Below are positions 28,789 through 37,368 of a DNA stretch of 47,345 bases, in pieces (the stretch's first letter is position 1; the number at the start of each line of letters is the position of its first letter). A program made the position numbers and the translations under genes. The stretch comes from a virus, in IMG/VR virus record IMGVR_UViG_3300009788_000038, positions 1 through 47,345 of that record; one strand, 5' to 3'. The notes under the pieces were generated by a model. It was given only the letters and a program-made list of their open reading frames with translations. It did not search any database and was not told where the DNA came from.

Positions 28789-28805
28789 TTTTTACCGTCC
28801 TATAT

Positions 28806-28877
28806 TGAATTATCAAAAACACTCAAGCTCAGGCTGTCATCAACAGCCCAAGTCTGAAAGTTTTAATTTCGTTTCAT
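28806..28877 (-). promoter_or_regulatory. Possible attenuator with 4-residue leader peptide
   Basis: AAAAAAGGAGTAGAAAA leads to ATG at 28877 and the ORF MKRN-stop. Directly downstream CTTGGGCTGT (28843-28852) pairs with ACAGCCTGAG (28828-28837), ten pairs with two G-U, then a five-U tract nine bases on. No other gene lies in 28789-29030, which is otherwise AT-rich spacer. Confidence 0.4.
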
Positions 28878-29030
28878 TTTTCTACTCCTTTTTTGGCTCC
28901 AAAAAATCGGTACTAAGTACATCGGTTATTCAATCAGATTTCTTTAGAAAAAGCAAGAACCAAATTTAGCACTATCTTGTCGTTTTTATTATGTTTAGTA
29001 ACGACAAAGACTTATGAACCTAAAAACAAA

Positions 29031-29067
29031 GAAAAAAAGTGACCAGACTCGGAAAAATCCGGTCACT
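29031..29067 (-). terminator. Intrinsic terminator
   Basis: AGTGACCGGA (29058-29067) pairs with TCTGGTCACT (29038-29047), ten pairs with one G-U that would mismatch on the other strand, followed by seven U residues. It ends the lipoprotein gene. Confidence 0.9.
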
Positions 29068-29097
29068 CATTGGGAGGGGATGATGACTTATATTAAG

Positions 29098-29316
29098 TTA
29101 TTCAAATAAATCGTTTGGGTCAAAACCCCTAATCCAAATCACAGCGCCGGTGACTTTGGCTTTGTCGCCAGCTTCCAGATACAATTCGGGGCCAACGTTG
29201 TAACCTGCGTGAACTGTGGTTTGTCCCTCAATAATTGGTGATGCCCTAAAGTCGCCTCTTTCACAACCTGCCAAGCTAACCACCAATAAACATATCAGGA
29301 TTGTTAACTTTTTCAT
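29098..29316 (-). CDS. Lipoprotein, o-spanin-like
   Basis: The 72-residue protein has a signal peptide ending in the lipobox SLAGC (Cys about residue 18), then a beta-rich tail (TTVHAGYNVGPELYLEAGDK). It directly follows the membrane/coiled-coil gene at 29313-29510 with an ATGA overlap. This pair layout is typical of inner and outer spanins that fuse the membranes at lysis, though unlike classical o-spanins the mature part is not proline-rich. Confidence 0.6.
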   Translation of the reverse strand: MKKLTILICLLVVSLAGCERGDFRASPIIEGQTTVHAGYNVGPELYLEAGDKAKVTGAVIWIRGFDPNDLFE

Positions 29317-29510
29317 TGGTTTTCTCCTTTAGCTAAAGTTAATAATAGTATATCGAATTTCCCATTCAAATCACTATACGATTTCTCCAGTTTTGTTACC
29401 GATTCCGATAAATGCTTAACGTCATTATATAGGATACCAGAATTGAAAATTAAACCTATTATGGATATACCAACAATCAACCATTTTGATAAATCATACG
29501 TTTTTTTCAT
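29313..29510 (-). CDS. Membrane protein with coiled coil, i-spanin- or holin-like
   Basis: The 65-residue protein starts MKKTYDLSKWLIVGISIIGL (one N-terminal membrane helix, residues about 10-32) and continues with a coiled coil (VKHLSESVTKLEKSYSDLNG). The topology, N-terminus in and coiled coil outside, fits an i-spanin; some holins look similar. AAGGGAAGGAAAAA precedes the ATG at 29510, favoured over 29531. Confidence 0.6.
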   Translation of the reverse strand: MKKTYDLSKWLIVGISIIGLIFNSGILYNDVKHLSESVTKLEKSYSDLNGKFDILLLTLAKGENQ

Positions 29511-29551
29511 TTTTTCCTTCCCTTTTCTCAAGAACTATTTATAATAATGAG

Positions 29552-30055
29552 ATGATTATATCTGAACAAACTCAAACAAAACGATGTACTTACTGCAAAC
29601 AAATCAAATCTCTTTCGGAATTTTTCAAACATTGTAGAAAAAAAGATGGCTATTGTTCTGAGTGTAAAATCTGCAAATTGAAATATGACAAAGAATATTT
29701 TCAGACTAAAAAAGGTAAAACAACATCTCGTAAAGCTGTTCTTCGTTACCGCGCCACTGAAAAGGGCAAGGCAGTATTTCGCAAAACAATGTCTCGTTAT
29801 TGCCAGTCCGAAAAAGGCAAGGCTAATTATAAACGTTACCGTGCTCGTCATCCTGAACGATGCAAGGCAAGAGATGTCGTAAATCATGCTGTACAAGCAG
29901 GGAAATTGCCTCGCGCTAATACTATGCCTTGCTACTACTGTCCCACCCAAGCAGAACAATATCATCACTATAAGGGTTATGAACCTGAACATCGCCTTGA
30001 TGTTGTGCCTATCTGTAGAAAATGTCATAATAGACTCCGCAAAAAAATAGCTTGA
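29552..30055 (+). CDS. HNH endonuclease (second copy, opposite strand)
   Basis: The 167-residue protein has CTYCKQIKSLSEFFKHC and CSECKICKLKYD (CxxC pairs), a linker with internal repeats (TEKGKAVFRKTMSRYCQ, SEKGKANYKRYRA) and a C-terminal HNH, AEQYHHYKGYEPEHRLDVVP followed by CRKCHNRLRKK. It closely resembles 17485-17994, so the two are paralogues. It interrupts a leftward region. A TATAAT at 29540-29545 would start transcription almost at the ATG. Confidence 0.85.
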   Translation: MIISEQTQTKRCTYCKQIKSLSEFFKHCRKKDGYCSECKICKLKYDKEYFQTKKGKTTSRKAVLRYRATEKGKAVFRKTMSRYCQSEKGKANYKRYRARHPERCKARDVVNHAVQAGKLPRANTMPCYYCPTQAEQYHHYKGYEPEHRLDVVPICRKCHNRLRKKIA

Positions 30056-30074
30056 AATCCAACGCGCCGTACCG

Positions 30075-30308
30075 TTAAGTTTTATTTTTGCCATCGGCAT
30101 CCTCAGTAACTATAATCTGCATCTTTTGCGTATCTAAACTCCATTTACCTTTAATGCCCATTCCTACAACCACACCGGCAATGAAATTATTTATCTCGTT
30201 ATTGGCACGATTGATTTCAACTTTGGCAGCAAGTGGAATATTAATGCGCTTCAGCTTTGAGGTTTCAGTATCTTTGGCTTTGTTTAAGCTCGCCTTTGGT
30301 TTCGGCAT
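30075..30308 (-). CDS. Small unknown protein
   Basis: The 77-residue protein has a basic N-terminus (KPKASLNKAKDTETSKLKRI) and a beta-helix-turn-like centre (ANNEINNFIAGVVVGMGIKG). No family is known. Confidence 0.55.
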   Translation of the reverse strand: MPKPKASLNKAKDTETSKLKRINIPLAAKVEINRANNEINNFIAGVVVGMGIKGKWSLDTQKMQIIVTEDADGKNKT

Positions 30309-30520
30309 ACCATTTTCCTTTCTATTTTATTTTCAAGAGCACGCCTTATTACTTTGTTTACTACTTCGTATTCCTCTGGCGTCATTTCTGTTCGATACTC
30401 AGGACTATCCCAAGAAGTAGTAAAAGCAAATTGAAAAGATTCGTCTGTAATATCTATGCCTGCACCAGCACCTAAGCAGATATTACAACTCCCTGTCATA
30501 TTGTATTCTAATTCAGACAT
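30284..30520 (-). CDS. Unknown small protein
   Basis: The 78-residue protein (MSELEYNMTGSCNICLGAGA...) has one CNIC and a helical C-terminus (EYEVVNKVIRRALENKIERK). AAAAAGGATAAAATT precedes the ATG at 30520. No family is known. Confidence 0.55.
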   Translation of the reverse strand: MSELEYNMTGSCNICLGAGAGIDITDESFQFAFTTSWDSPEYRTEMTPEEYEVVNKVIRRALENKIERKMVCRNQRRA

Positions 30521-30537
30521 AATTTTATCCTTTTTTC

Positions 30538-30566
30538 TTGACTCTTTCAATTTTATATGTTATAAT
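30538..30566 (+). promoter_or_regulatory. Rightward near-consensus promoter
   Basis: TTGACT (30538-30543) and TATAAT (30561-30566) with a 17-base spacer. Transcription would begin near 30573, 18 bases before the gene at 30591, its own moron-like promoter in an otherwise leftward region. Confidence 0.85.
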
Positions 30567-30590
30567 GCCGTTTTAATCAAGGAGATAATT

Positions 30591-30914
30591 ATGAATCAAA
30601 CATCAGATTGCCTTGCTGACCACCCTGTTGTTGGTTATGTAGCTGGCGAACCTCAAAAAACAAACATAGTTTATTGCCAGCAATGTAAACATATAAGACG
30701 AGACGAGACAATAACTACAGGAACTCCCCCACCAGGAGAGCCTCTTGATGCGTATTGCGACCACGAAAAAAACGTCATTAGCAAATCTTTTGATACGTGG
30801 TTTCAAAATGTCAAAGATGTAAAACATAAACGAGAACCTTCTGAAATAAATAAAAATAACGATTGCGTATGGCACGAACCTACCAATACTTTCGTAGGCA
30901 CAAAAGCATTATAA
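30591..30914 (+). CDS. Moron-like gene of unknown function
   Basis: The 107-residue protein (MNQTSDCLADHPVVGYVAGE...) has Cys pairs YCQQCKH and YCDHEKN, so it may bind zinc. AAGGAGATAATT precedes the ATG and a near-consensus promoter lies just upstream. A gene on the opposite strand with its own strong promoter is the hallmark of a moron, suggesting expression independent of the phage cycle; function unknown. Confidence 0.7.
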   Translation: MNQTSDCLADHPVVGYVAGEPQKTNIVYCQQCKHIRRDETITTGTPPPGEPLDAYCDHEKNVISKSFDTWFQNVKDVKHKREPSEINKNNDCVWHEPTNTFVGTKAL

Positions 30915-31115
30915 TTACGCATCGAGTACAGCTATTTTGGCTTTCAACTCATCTATCCTTTTTTGAGTATCAGCCAGTTGCTTGGCTTTGTCAAGCTCTA
31001 AATGGTCAATCTGGATCTGAATCTCAGCCCTGTCCTCTTCGGTAATGTGGGTCTCATTTGTAGTATTAGTTACCGTAAGAATGTCCTTGTCTTTTTTTAC
31101 GTATGTTTCTGTCAT
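30915..31115 (-). CDS. Small helical protein after tail fibre
   Basis: The 66-residue protein (MTETYVKKDKDILTVTNTTN...) ends in a coiled coil (DHLELDKAKQLADTQKRIDE). TAGGAGATACATA precedes the ATG at 31115, better than 31166. It could be a fibre chaperone, by position only. Confidence 0.55.
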   Translation of the reverse strand: MTETYVKKDKDILTVTNTTNETHITEEDRAEIQIQIDHLELDKAKQLADTQKRIDELKAKIAVLDA

Positions 31116-31125
31116 TATGTATCTC

Positions 31126-32955
31126 CTATAAGAAGTGTAATACTGCTTTGGCCAATCCCGCACCAACTACCGTTTCTATTGCGTGACCTATTTCCTGAAA
31201 ATGAACTGCTACAGCCGGAGCATTGCTCACGTCCGCACTGCCAGCAGTAGCTGAACTTATTAACCTGTCGTGATGAACACAGCCACCAGCATCCAAAAGT
31301 ACCTCTGCTATACCCCCTTGCACAATCCACACTTCCGAACCATCTGCTACTCCAGCATTGTAAACTACTCCTATGACATCAAGAGCATTGGCATCGGCCA
31401 CTTTATATGAATTCTCATCTGTATCATCGGCCTCGACTAACTGACCCTCAACGCTATTAGAACCCGTATTATTTGTTAGCTTGATTGCATAGCCACCTAT
31501 TGCAGTTATTTTAGCTTTTGTCCAGAAAACATCTAAGCTACTATCTATCGTTTCGGCCAAAGTCGGACTATCTCCATCTGAGCCAATATTGATATAACGC
31601 TCTATCTTCCCTTTTTCATCATCGGCAACGCCATCGTGACTTATCTCTATTCTTGCAAGAGTAGTAACTTCTCCGCCCGATTGTTCACCTTTGAAGTTTA
31701 GTCTTGATTCCCTGCCGCCATCTGAGTCTTCGTGAGTAGTGTTCCATAAAGTCTGGTAAGGAGTGCCGCTTGCAAGAGTTAAATCGCCTACGTTGAATCT
31801 TATAGATTGACTTGTTACAGTTGAATTAAAGATGCCATAAATAAGACAATCGGTTAATTCGGCGGCGGCACTTCCCCTGTCTTGATTGTCTATAATGAGA
31901 AGATTTGAGTTTGTGGTTTGTTGAACACCCGAAATATAACCGATAAAACAATTGGTAGAACCCGTTGTTATTCTAAAACCAGAGGCGTACCCGATAAAAG
32001 TATTCTCACTATAAATGCTTTGCCCAGACGTTCCTGCTCCGGCACTTCTCCCAATTAAAGTATTTCTATCTCCCGTCGTTTGGTATTGTCCAACAAGTTT
32101 ACCGATACCAATATTGTCCTCACCGGACGTCTGTGCCTGTAATGCTTGTTCGCCAATACCGACATTGCTTCTTCCAGTGCTTTTCCACATCGACTTGCTA
32201 CCAATAGCGATATTATCATTACTGGTAGTATTTGCAGCGAGTGAAAAATACCCTATCGCCACGTTCCTTGAACCTGACGTATTTTCCAACAAAGAACTAA
32301 ATCCCAGAGCAAAGTTCTCGTCGCCACCTGTATTCGATTTTAATGCTAAAGCACCGATTACCACATTAAATATGCCCGAATTATCAGTTCCTCCTGTAAG
32401 ACCGGCCCCTGCTTCCTTGCCAATATATATTGAACTGCTCCCAGTATTATTAAATCCAGCGTGATACCCTATTCCTACATTTGTACTCCCATCAGCATTA
32501 TCAAACGTGCCCTCGCCCAGAAATATATTAAGATTAGCAGCAGTTCCAGTCCTAAAAAAAGTTGTACCATCAATCTGCAAGGCGTTATCTTCATCAGTTG
32601 CATTAAAAGTACTGGCAGTTAATATATTTGTCGCAGAAGCATACGTTAAACCGGCATCATCAGAAATTACTCCGCTTGCACCAGCAAAAAGAACTCTTGT
32701 CGCTGTAAGGCCGGAGAGAGTTGCTCCTACCCAAATAGGACTTGCATCTGTATTTACATCTTGATGAACATTCAATAAAGAATCGTGGTCGATACCGCCT
32801 GGAACAGCTACTCCGCTTATAGATTGACCTATAAGCGTTAGGTCAATAGAGGATGTATCAGATATGGCATTTACGTACTGAGGGTGGTCATTATCATCAA
32901 GACCAGGCAAATCTCCGTGTTCTATTATTCTGCGTAAGCGTCCTTGACGTTCCAT
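31126..32955 (-). CDS. Tail fibre with YadA-like beta-roll repeats
   Basis: The 609-residue protein has an N-terminal HGDLPGLDDNDHPQYVNAIS (residues 13-32), as in many tail fibres, then from about 125 to 350 a run of short repeats with the pattern N-x-x-I-G (NVGIGYHAG, NVVIGALAL, NVAIGYFSL, NIAIGSKSM, NVGIGEQAL, NTFIGYASG), as in the head of trimeric autotransporter adhesins. The last 130 residues (AIKLTNNTGSNSVEGQLV...) resemble a capsid-cement-type beta domain. It probably forms a trimeric host-binding fibre. Confidence 0.8.
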   Translation of the reverse strand: MERQGRLRRIIEHGDLPGLDDNDHPQYVNAISDTSSIDLTLIGQSISGVAVPGGIDHDSLLNVHQDVNTDASPIWVGATLSGLTATRVLFAGASGVISDDAGLTYASATNILTASTFNATDEDNALQIDGTTFFRTGTAANLNIFLGEGTFDNADGSTNVGIGYHAGFNNTGSSSIYIGKEAGAGLTGGTDNSGIFNVVIGALALKSNTGGDENFALGFSSLLENTSGSRNVAIGYFSLAANTTSNDNIAIGSKSMWKSTGRSNVGIGEQALQAQTSGEDNIGIGKLVGQYQTTGDRNTLIGRSAGAGTSGQSIYSENTFIGYASGFRITTGSTNCFIGYISGVQQTTNSNLLIIDNQDRGSAAAELTDCLIYGIFNSTVTSQSIRFNVGDLTLASGTPYQTLWNTTHEDSDGGRESRLNFKGEQSGGEVTTLARIEISHDGVADDEKGKIERYINIGSDGDSPTLAETIDSSLDVFWTKAKITAIGGYAIKLTNNTGSNSVEGQLVEADDTDENSYKVADANALDVIGVVYNAGVADGSEVWIVQGGIAEVLLDAGGCVHHDRLISSATAGSADVSNAPAVAVHFQEIGHAIETVVGAGLAKAVLHFL

Positions 32956-35900
32956 TTATTCCTCTATTGGATTCTCTTGAAAATATTTTAATGCTTCAAG
33001 ACTATCAATGCTTAATAAACCACTCTCTGCAAGTTTCAAAACAGTCTTGCCCTGCTTCAATTTAATATTAACAATTTCGGCTTTGGCTGCCGCTTTGGCT
33101 TGGCCTGTTATAAATTCTACAAGTTGGCCTTTTGCAAAGTCGTGAGCCTTTTCATAGTCTTCAGTATTCACTAAACCAAACAATGCTTTATATGTTAGTT
33201 CGCCAGCCCTTCGCCATAGTTGAGTATTTTCCTCTTTGGTGAGAATATCATATCCCGCCCTGTCCCCTAAAAGCGTAGGCGAAACTTTAATGTCTTTGTC
33301 CCACAATCTTCGCAGTTCATCTACCACTACATCCTGTCTGATTTTAGACGGTCGGGTCGGGTCAACCATAGTCTCTAAAACATTGCCACCATATCTCGGC
33401 AAGTCCTGACCGAATACATCTATCTTTGGTGGTAAGCCTCTGCGGTAAATTGGTATCCGGCTCTGGATTCTTTCTTTCGGGCCAACCGCCCGTCTTGCCC
33501 TGTCGTCTTGCGCCCTTGCTATGTCCGCTACTATTGTTGGTACTAACGAGCCTGACATCGAAGTAAACCATCTTTCAAAAGAACGTTCAGGGTCAGTAAG
33601 GGCATCTACTGCCAAATTGACACCACGCACAAACGTCTGTTCTGTAAACGACTTTCCCCCACCAGCCATAGCTTCTATCATAGCTTCAGTCGGACTTCCT
33701 TTGCTATCTAAGGCTTGCTGAAAATAACCTCCGATAACTAAAAGATTTCCAGTTGGCCCAAATGCTTGAACATCCCGCCACTTGTCACCTACCTTAATAC
33801 TGTTCGGCCTTTTGCCTTCAAGCTCCCACAACTTACGTTCCTTTTCACTTTTTGGAAAACTAAGAGCAATCAGTCCAGCTTTGAATAACTGCGCACCAAG
33901 ATATAAGGCTGCCGTTCCGACTACCGTCCTGCCTGCTGCTTGTGAGAATTTCCTTTGATTAAATTTGCCTTCGTGTATTTCGTGCGCTATCTCTTTAACT
34001 ACACCGACAGGGGAATAATTGATAATCTGCATAGCAACTGCCGAAGGTGTTCGGCTAAACGGCACAATATTTTCTCCGCCCTTTACCTTTTGGATAGCCT
34101 TGCCTAAATCACCTAAGTTAGTTCTGTTCGTATATATAGCGGTATCTGCATCTTCTTTAGCTATTATTAACATTCTATCGGTCGGGTTCTTTTGGAGATT
34201 ACTTATATAATCCTTATATTCTTTTCCTTTCAATTTCTTAGTCTTTGCTTGTGCAATTGCCTGACTACGTAGCGACCTCGAATAAGCTCCGTAAAACCAA
34301 GGTTGGTCTTCTGCACCTAATAGATGAAATACAAATTCAGTAATAGCTTGTATTGTTCTTGCTACTTTACTTGTACCAAAATTTGTTTTCTTGTAGTCGT
34401 ATTTCTCTCCCACATTTCTTTCATCGTGGCCTGTCCTCAGATACTTCCAACCCTTACTTAATCCTTCTACCCATCCAGTGCCATATCCTTTTACTGTAAA
34501 CGCTACTGTTCTCTCGCCGGTAACTAAAGCTACACCACTATCTATAAGGGCGGCAGGAATATCTTTTGCCGTTTCAGACACAGCGTGACCTGCGGTAGAT
34601 AATATATTCAGGCCGGAAGTTTTTAATCCTGTAAGCAAGGTTGCTTTCCAATAAGTAATAAGCCTGTCATATAAATCGCTTTTGGTAGTCACTTTGGCCA
34701 ACTGTTCCTCAAAGGCTTTGCCGAATACTCTTTCGATTTGAGTAGCTTCATTAGGGGTAATGGATGAGCCTGCAAGTAATTTCTGGAAAGACTTTTGGGT
34801 ATTCACTACCTCGAAGTATCGCAAGTCTGGATGTCCAGTTATCATAAGATAAGCAGAGTTCTTTACTTCTGGGTCGAGAGAATCTTCTATAGACTCGTAT
34901 ATCTGGTCATATTCCGTAAGCGGCCCTTTGAGTAATCCAGTCGATAACTGTATCGCTTGCTCGGCAGGCATACCTCTTTTGAGATTCTCTCTCAATGCAC
35001 CCGCCGCAGCACCTACTCTCTTTCTAAGAGCTTCTTTTTTTGCAACCTCAGTAATAGGACGTACCGCCTTAGCTGCTCCTAACGCCCTGTGTATAGTTTG
35101 TATCGGGTCAACACCTCCAAGTATGTCCTTAGTCTCTTTTGATAATGGTGGTATCTTTGGCTTCTTTACTTTAGCTACCTCTGGCTTGGCCTTTGCTAAT
35201 CTTGCTGCTCGTTTTGCGGCAACTCTCTTTTTTGCTTCGGCTTGTGATATTCCTGTTCGGCGTGCAATTTCATAATTGATTTCTGTAAATCTGGCAGCAT
35301 CTTCCTGTGATAAATGCGATATACCTGGCTCGGCAATTATCTGTCTCTCAGGAGCTATTTCATCAAGACGAGCTATTTCGGTTTCAATTTTCTTATCAAA
35401 TACAGCAGATTCTTTCTTTAGTTCATCTAATGTCATATCCCCTACTACCGCCTCTGGCTTGGTTGGGGTAGGGGGCTGGGCTAAAAATTCTTGTGCCCAT
35501 TTGCCTCGAATTAAAGCATCAAAAGGCTTTCCTAATTGCTTGTAAGCCGTCACTCTGGCATTGCCGTTTATAACTTCAAGTCGGCCGCTTGGTAACCGTT
35601 TCAATATTGGCGGTGGAACCTCTTGTCCCTTCTGGATTGCGTCAACAATTGAAATTGCCCTTTGCTTTGCTGTCTCAGCAGATTTATCGCCTTTTTTGAA
35701 ATCTACCATTTCTGGTCGAACATTGCGTGCAACCAAAAAACGCTTGCCTTCATCGGTTTGTAACTGTTCTATTTTTTCCCACGCCTCTGCTGGTTTCTGG
35801 GGTATTTCTACCGCTTCGGCGGGCTTTCGTGGCTGTATCGAGGGCTGTGGGGCTGGAATGGCCTCTGTGGGGGGTGTTTCAGCCTCGGCGATAGCCTTCT

Positions 35901-37368
35901 CGGCAGCTCTTTCGCCGACAGTCTTGACTGCCGATAGATATTGGTCAGCTTCCTCTATGCCACCTTCTCCATTTTTGATTTCGATTGCTTTCTTTGCCAC
36001 TTCTGGTGATACCCCCACCTTTTCTTGTATCGCCTTTTGGAGTTGCGAATCCTTAGTAAACTTACCAAGTTGTCCTACGCTTACTTTGATTGCGCCCGGA
36101 ACGCTGAGAACAACAACCTCGCTCAATGCGTTTGTAAGTTCTAAGTCTTGTTTGACGCCAGCCAGTACCCTATCTAATGTATCCGCACCTTCCGGCAAAC
36201 CAAATGTTTGTGTCCCTACTAATCCGTGAAGTAAAGTTGCAAGTCTTTCTTCACCGTACTCTCCGATTAGATTACTATACCCGGCCTTTGTAGCTATCCT
36301 CTTTGCGAACTTGGCGGCCGTATTGTCTGGGGCCAATTTTGACCATCCCTTTTGTAGTGCTGAAAGGAACTTGTTGCCGAAAGGTAATTTGTTTATTGCT
36401 CCGCCTGCTACATAACTCAAACCGCCCGTTATTGTTTTACCTGCCTCTTCAGAAGCGGCTTCGATAAAAGTCTCTCCCCATCCCAACGCTATCGAAGTAG
36501 CCCACCCTTCATCCTCATTGAGACTTCTACGCATTGTATTAGCAAATACTCTCTGGGGCATACCTATAGTTGTCCTTACAGCGGAACCGGCAATCCAGCC
36601 GCCCGTTTTTGCAAACAGTTTACTCTTGGCGTGTTTCTGCAAGAGTTTCTTTACCGGCGCAGAACCGGAACGATACAAGCCGCCCGTTAGAGAAAATTCA
36701 AACATCCACGCTGGAAGAACTGAAAGACCTTGACCAACCCTGCCCCAGAAGTTATACCCCCGCTCCTCACGTTTAGCCATTGCTGTTATATAACCTGTCA
36801 CGCCGTCAATATCATCTTGTCTTGCAGACTCAACGGTTATCGCCTTTCGCCTATTAAGATATTCTTGGTGGGACATAGAAATTAAACCAGGTCTGCCATA
36901 TTCCCAATCCAATCTTCGCCTTTCTCTTTCAACTTCTTGTTCCCAATCAAAGTCAGGGTCATTCAATCGAATCGATGCTAACTTGATTTTCGCCAACTCC
37001 AAACCCTCAAGAAATGGGCCAGTGACAGGTATCTTAAAAAGAGCATCTTCTGTAAGCCCACCCAAAAATCCGATAGGTTTTTGTTTTTCAAGCCTATCAA
37101 GGGATTCGTGGTACGCCTCAGAGTCACCAAGAGAGAGATTTAATTTATCAGTATTTACTAAAATTTCCGTTGATTGCTTGTCTATTTTGTGAGGGTCAAT
37201 GGGTGGAACATCAACATCATTAGGGTCGTTATGCAAAGCGGTGGGCGGCGTTGCACTAAGCCTCAATCTTGGCGCTTCTCTTATAGCCGCTAAGTCTTCT
37301 TGCCAGTTAGGTTCAGCTATCGCCGTGCCACCTTTTATCTCTTGTAAATCTTGTTTCCAATCGGGCAT
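32956..37368 (-). CDS. Giant internal virion / DNA-ejection protein
   Basis: At 1470 residues this is the largest gene. Its place after two other ejection-like genes and before the fibre matches T7 gp16-type internal core proteins. It has long helical parts, many P/A-rich linkers around 490-530, and a ParB/Srx-like piece near 540-640 (ISIVDAIQKGQEVPPPILKR and VINGNARVTAYKQLG), which often contacts or cuts DNA. No lytic transglycosylase motif could be seen. Confidence 0.7.
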   Translation of the reverse strand: MPDWKQDLQEIKGGTAIAEPNWQEDLAAIREAPRLRLSATPPTALHNDPNDVDVPPIDPHKIDKQSTEILVNTDKLNLSLGDSEAYHESLDRLEKQKPIGFLGGLTEDALFKIPVTGPFLEGLELAKIKLASIRLNDPDFDWEQEVERERRRLDWEYGRPGLISMSHQEYLNRRKAITVESARQDDIDGVTGYITAMAKREERGYNFWGRVGQGLSVLPAWMFEFSLTGGLYRSGSAPVKKLLQKHAKSKLFAKTGGWIAGSAVRTTIGMPQRVFANTMRRSLNEDEGWATSIALGWGETFIEAASEEAGKTITGGLSYVAGGAINKLPFGNKFLSALQKGWSKLAPDNTAAKFAKRIATKAGYSNLIGEYGEERLATLLHGLVGTQTFGLPEGADTLDRVLAGVKQDLELTNALSEVVVLSVPGAIKVSVGQLGKFTKDSQLQKAIQEKVGVSPEVAKKAIEIKNGEGGIEEADQYLSAVKTVGERAAEKAIAEAETPPTEAIPAPQPSIQPRKPAEAVEIPQKPAEAWEKIEQLQTDEGKRFLVARNVRPEMVDFKKGDKSAETAKQRAISIVDAIQKGQEVPPPILKRLPSGRLEVINGNARVTAYKQLGKPFDALIRGKWAQEFLAQPPTPTKPEAVVGDMTLDELKKESAVFDKKIETEIARLDEIAPERQIIAEPGISHLSQEDAARFTEINYEIARRTGISQAEAKKRVAAKRAARLAKAKPEVAKVKKPKIPPLSKETKDILGGVDPIQTIHRALGAAKAVRPITEVAKKEALRKRVGAAAGALRENLKRGMPAEQAIQLSTGLLKGPLTEYDQIYESIEDSLDPEVKNSAYLMITGHPDLRYFEVVNTQKSFQKLLAGSSITPNEATQIERVFGKAFEEQLAKVTTKSDLYDRLITYWKATLLTGLKTSGLNILSTAGHAVSETAKDIPAALIDSGVALVTGERTVAFTVKGYGTGWVEGLSKGWKYLRTGHDERNVGEKYDYKKTNFGTSKVARTIQAITEFVFHLLGAEDQPWFYGAYSRSLRSQAIAQAKTKKLKGKEYKDYISNLQKNPTDRMLIIAKEDADTAIYTNRTNLGDLGKAIQKVKGGENIVPFSRTPSAVAMQIINYSPVGVVKEIAHEIHEGKFNQRKFSQAAGRTVVGTAALYLGAQLFKAGLIALSFPKSEKERKLWELEGKRPNSIKVGDKWRDVQAFGPTGNLLVIGGYFQQALDSKGSPTEAMIEAMAGGGKSFTEQTFVRGVNLAVDALTDPERSFERWFTSMSGSLVPTIVADIARAQDDRARRAVGPKERIQSRIPIYRRGLPPKIDVFGQDLPRYGGNVLETMVDPTRPSKIRQDVVVDELRRLWDKDIKVSPTLLGDRAGYDILTKEENTQLWRRAGELTYKALFGLVNTEDYEKAHDFAKGQLVEFITGQAKAAAKAEIVNIKLKQGKTVLKLAESGLLSIDSLEALKYFQENPIEE

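Noticed and set aside
29528-30100. Minus-strand ORF of 190 codons, Phe-rich and membrane-like
   Set aside because: Antisense to the HNH gene, whose zinc and HNH motifs are clear; Lys codons read backwards give Phe-rich frames.
35561-36229. Plus-strand ORF of 222 codons
   Set aside because: Antisense to the 1470-residue virion gene; Ser/Ala/Cys-rich composition is typical of shadow frames.
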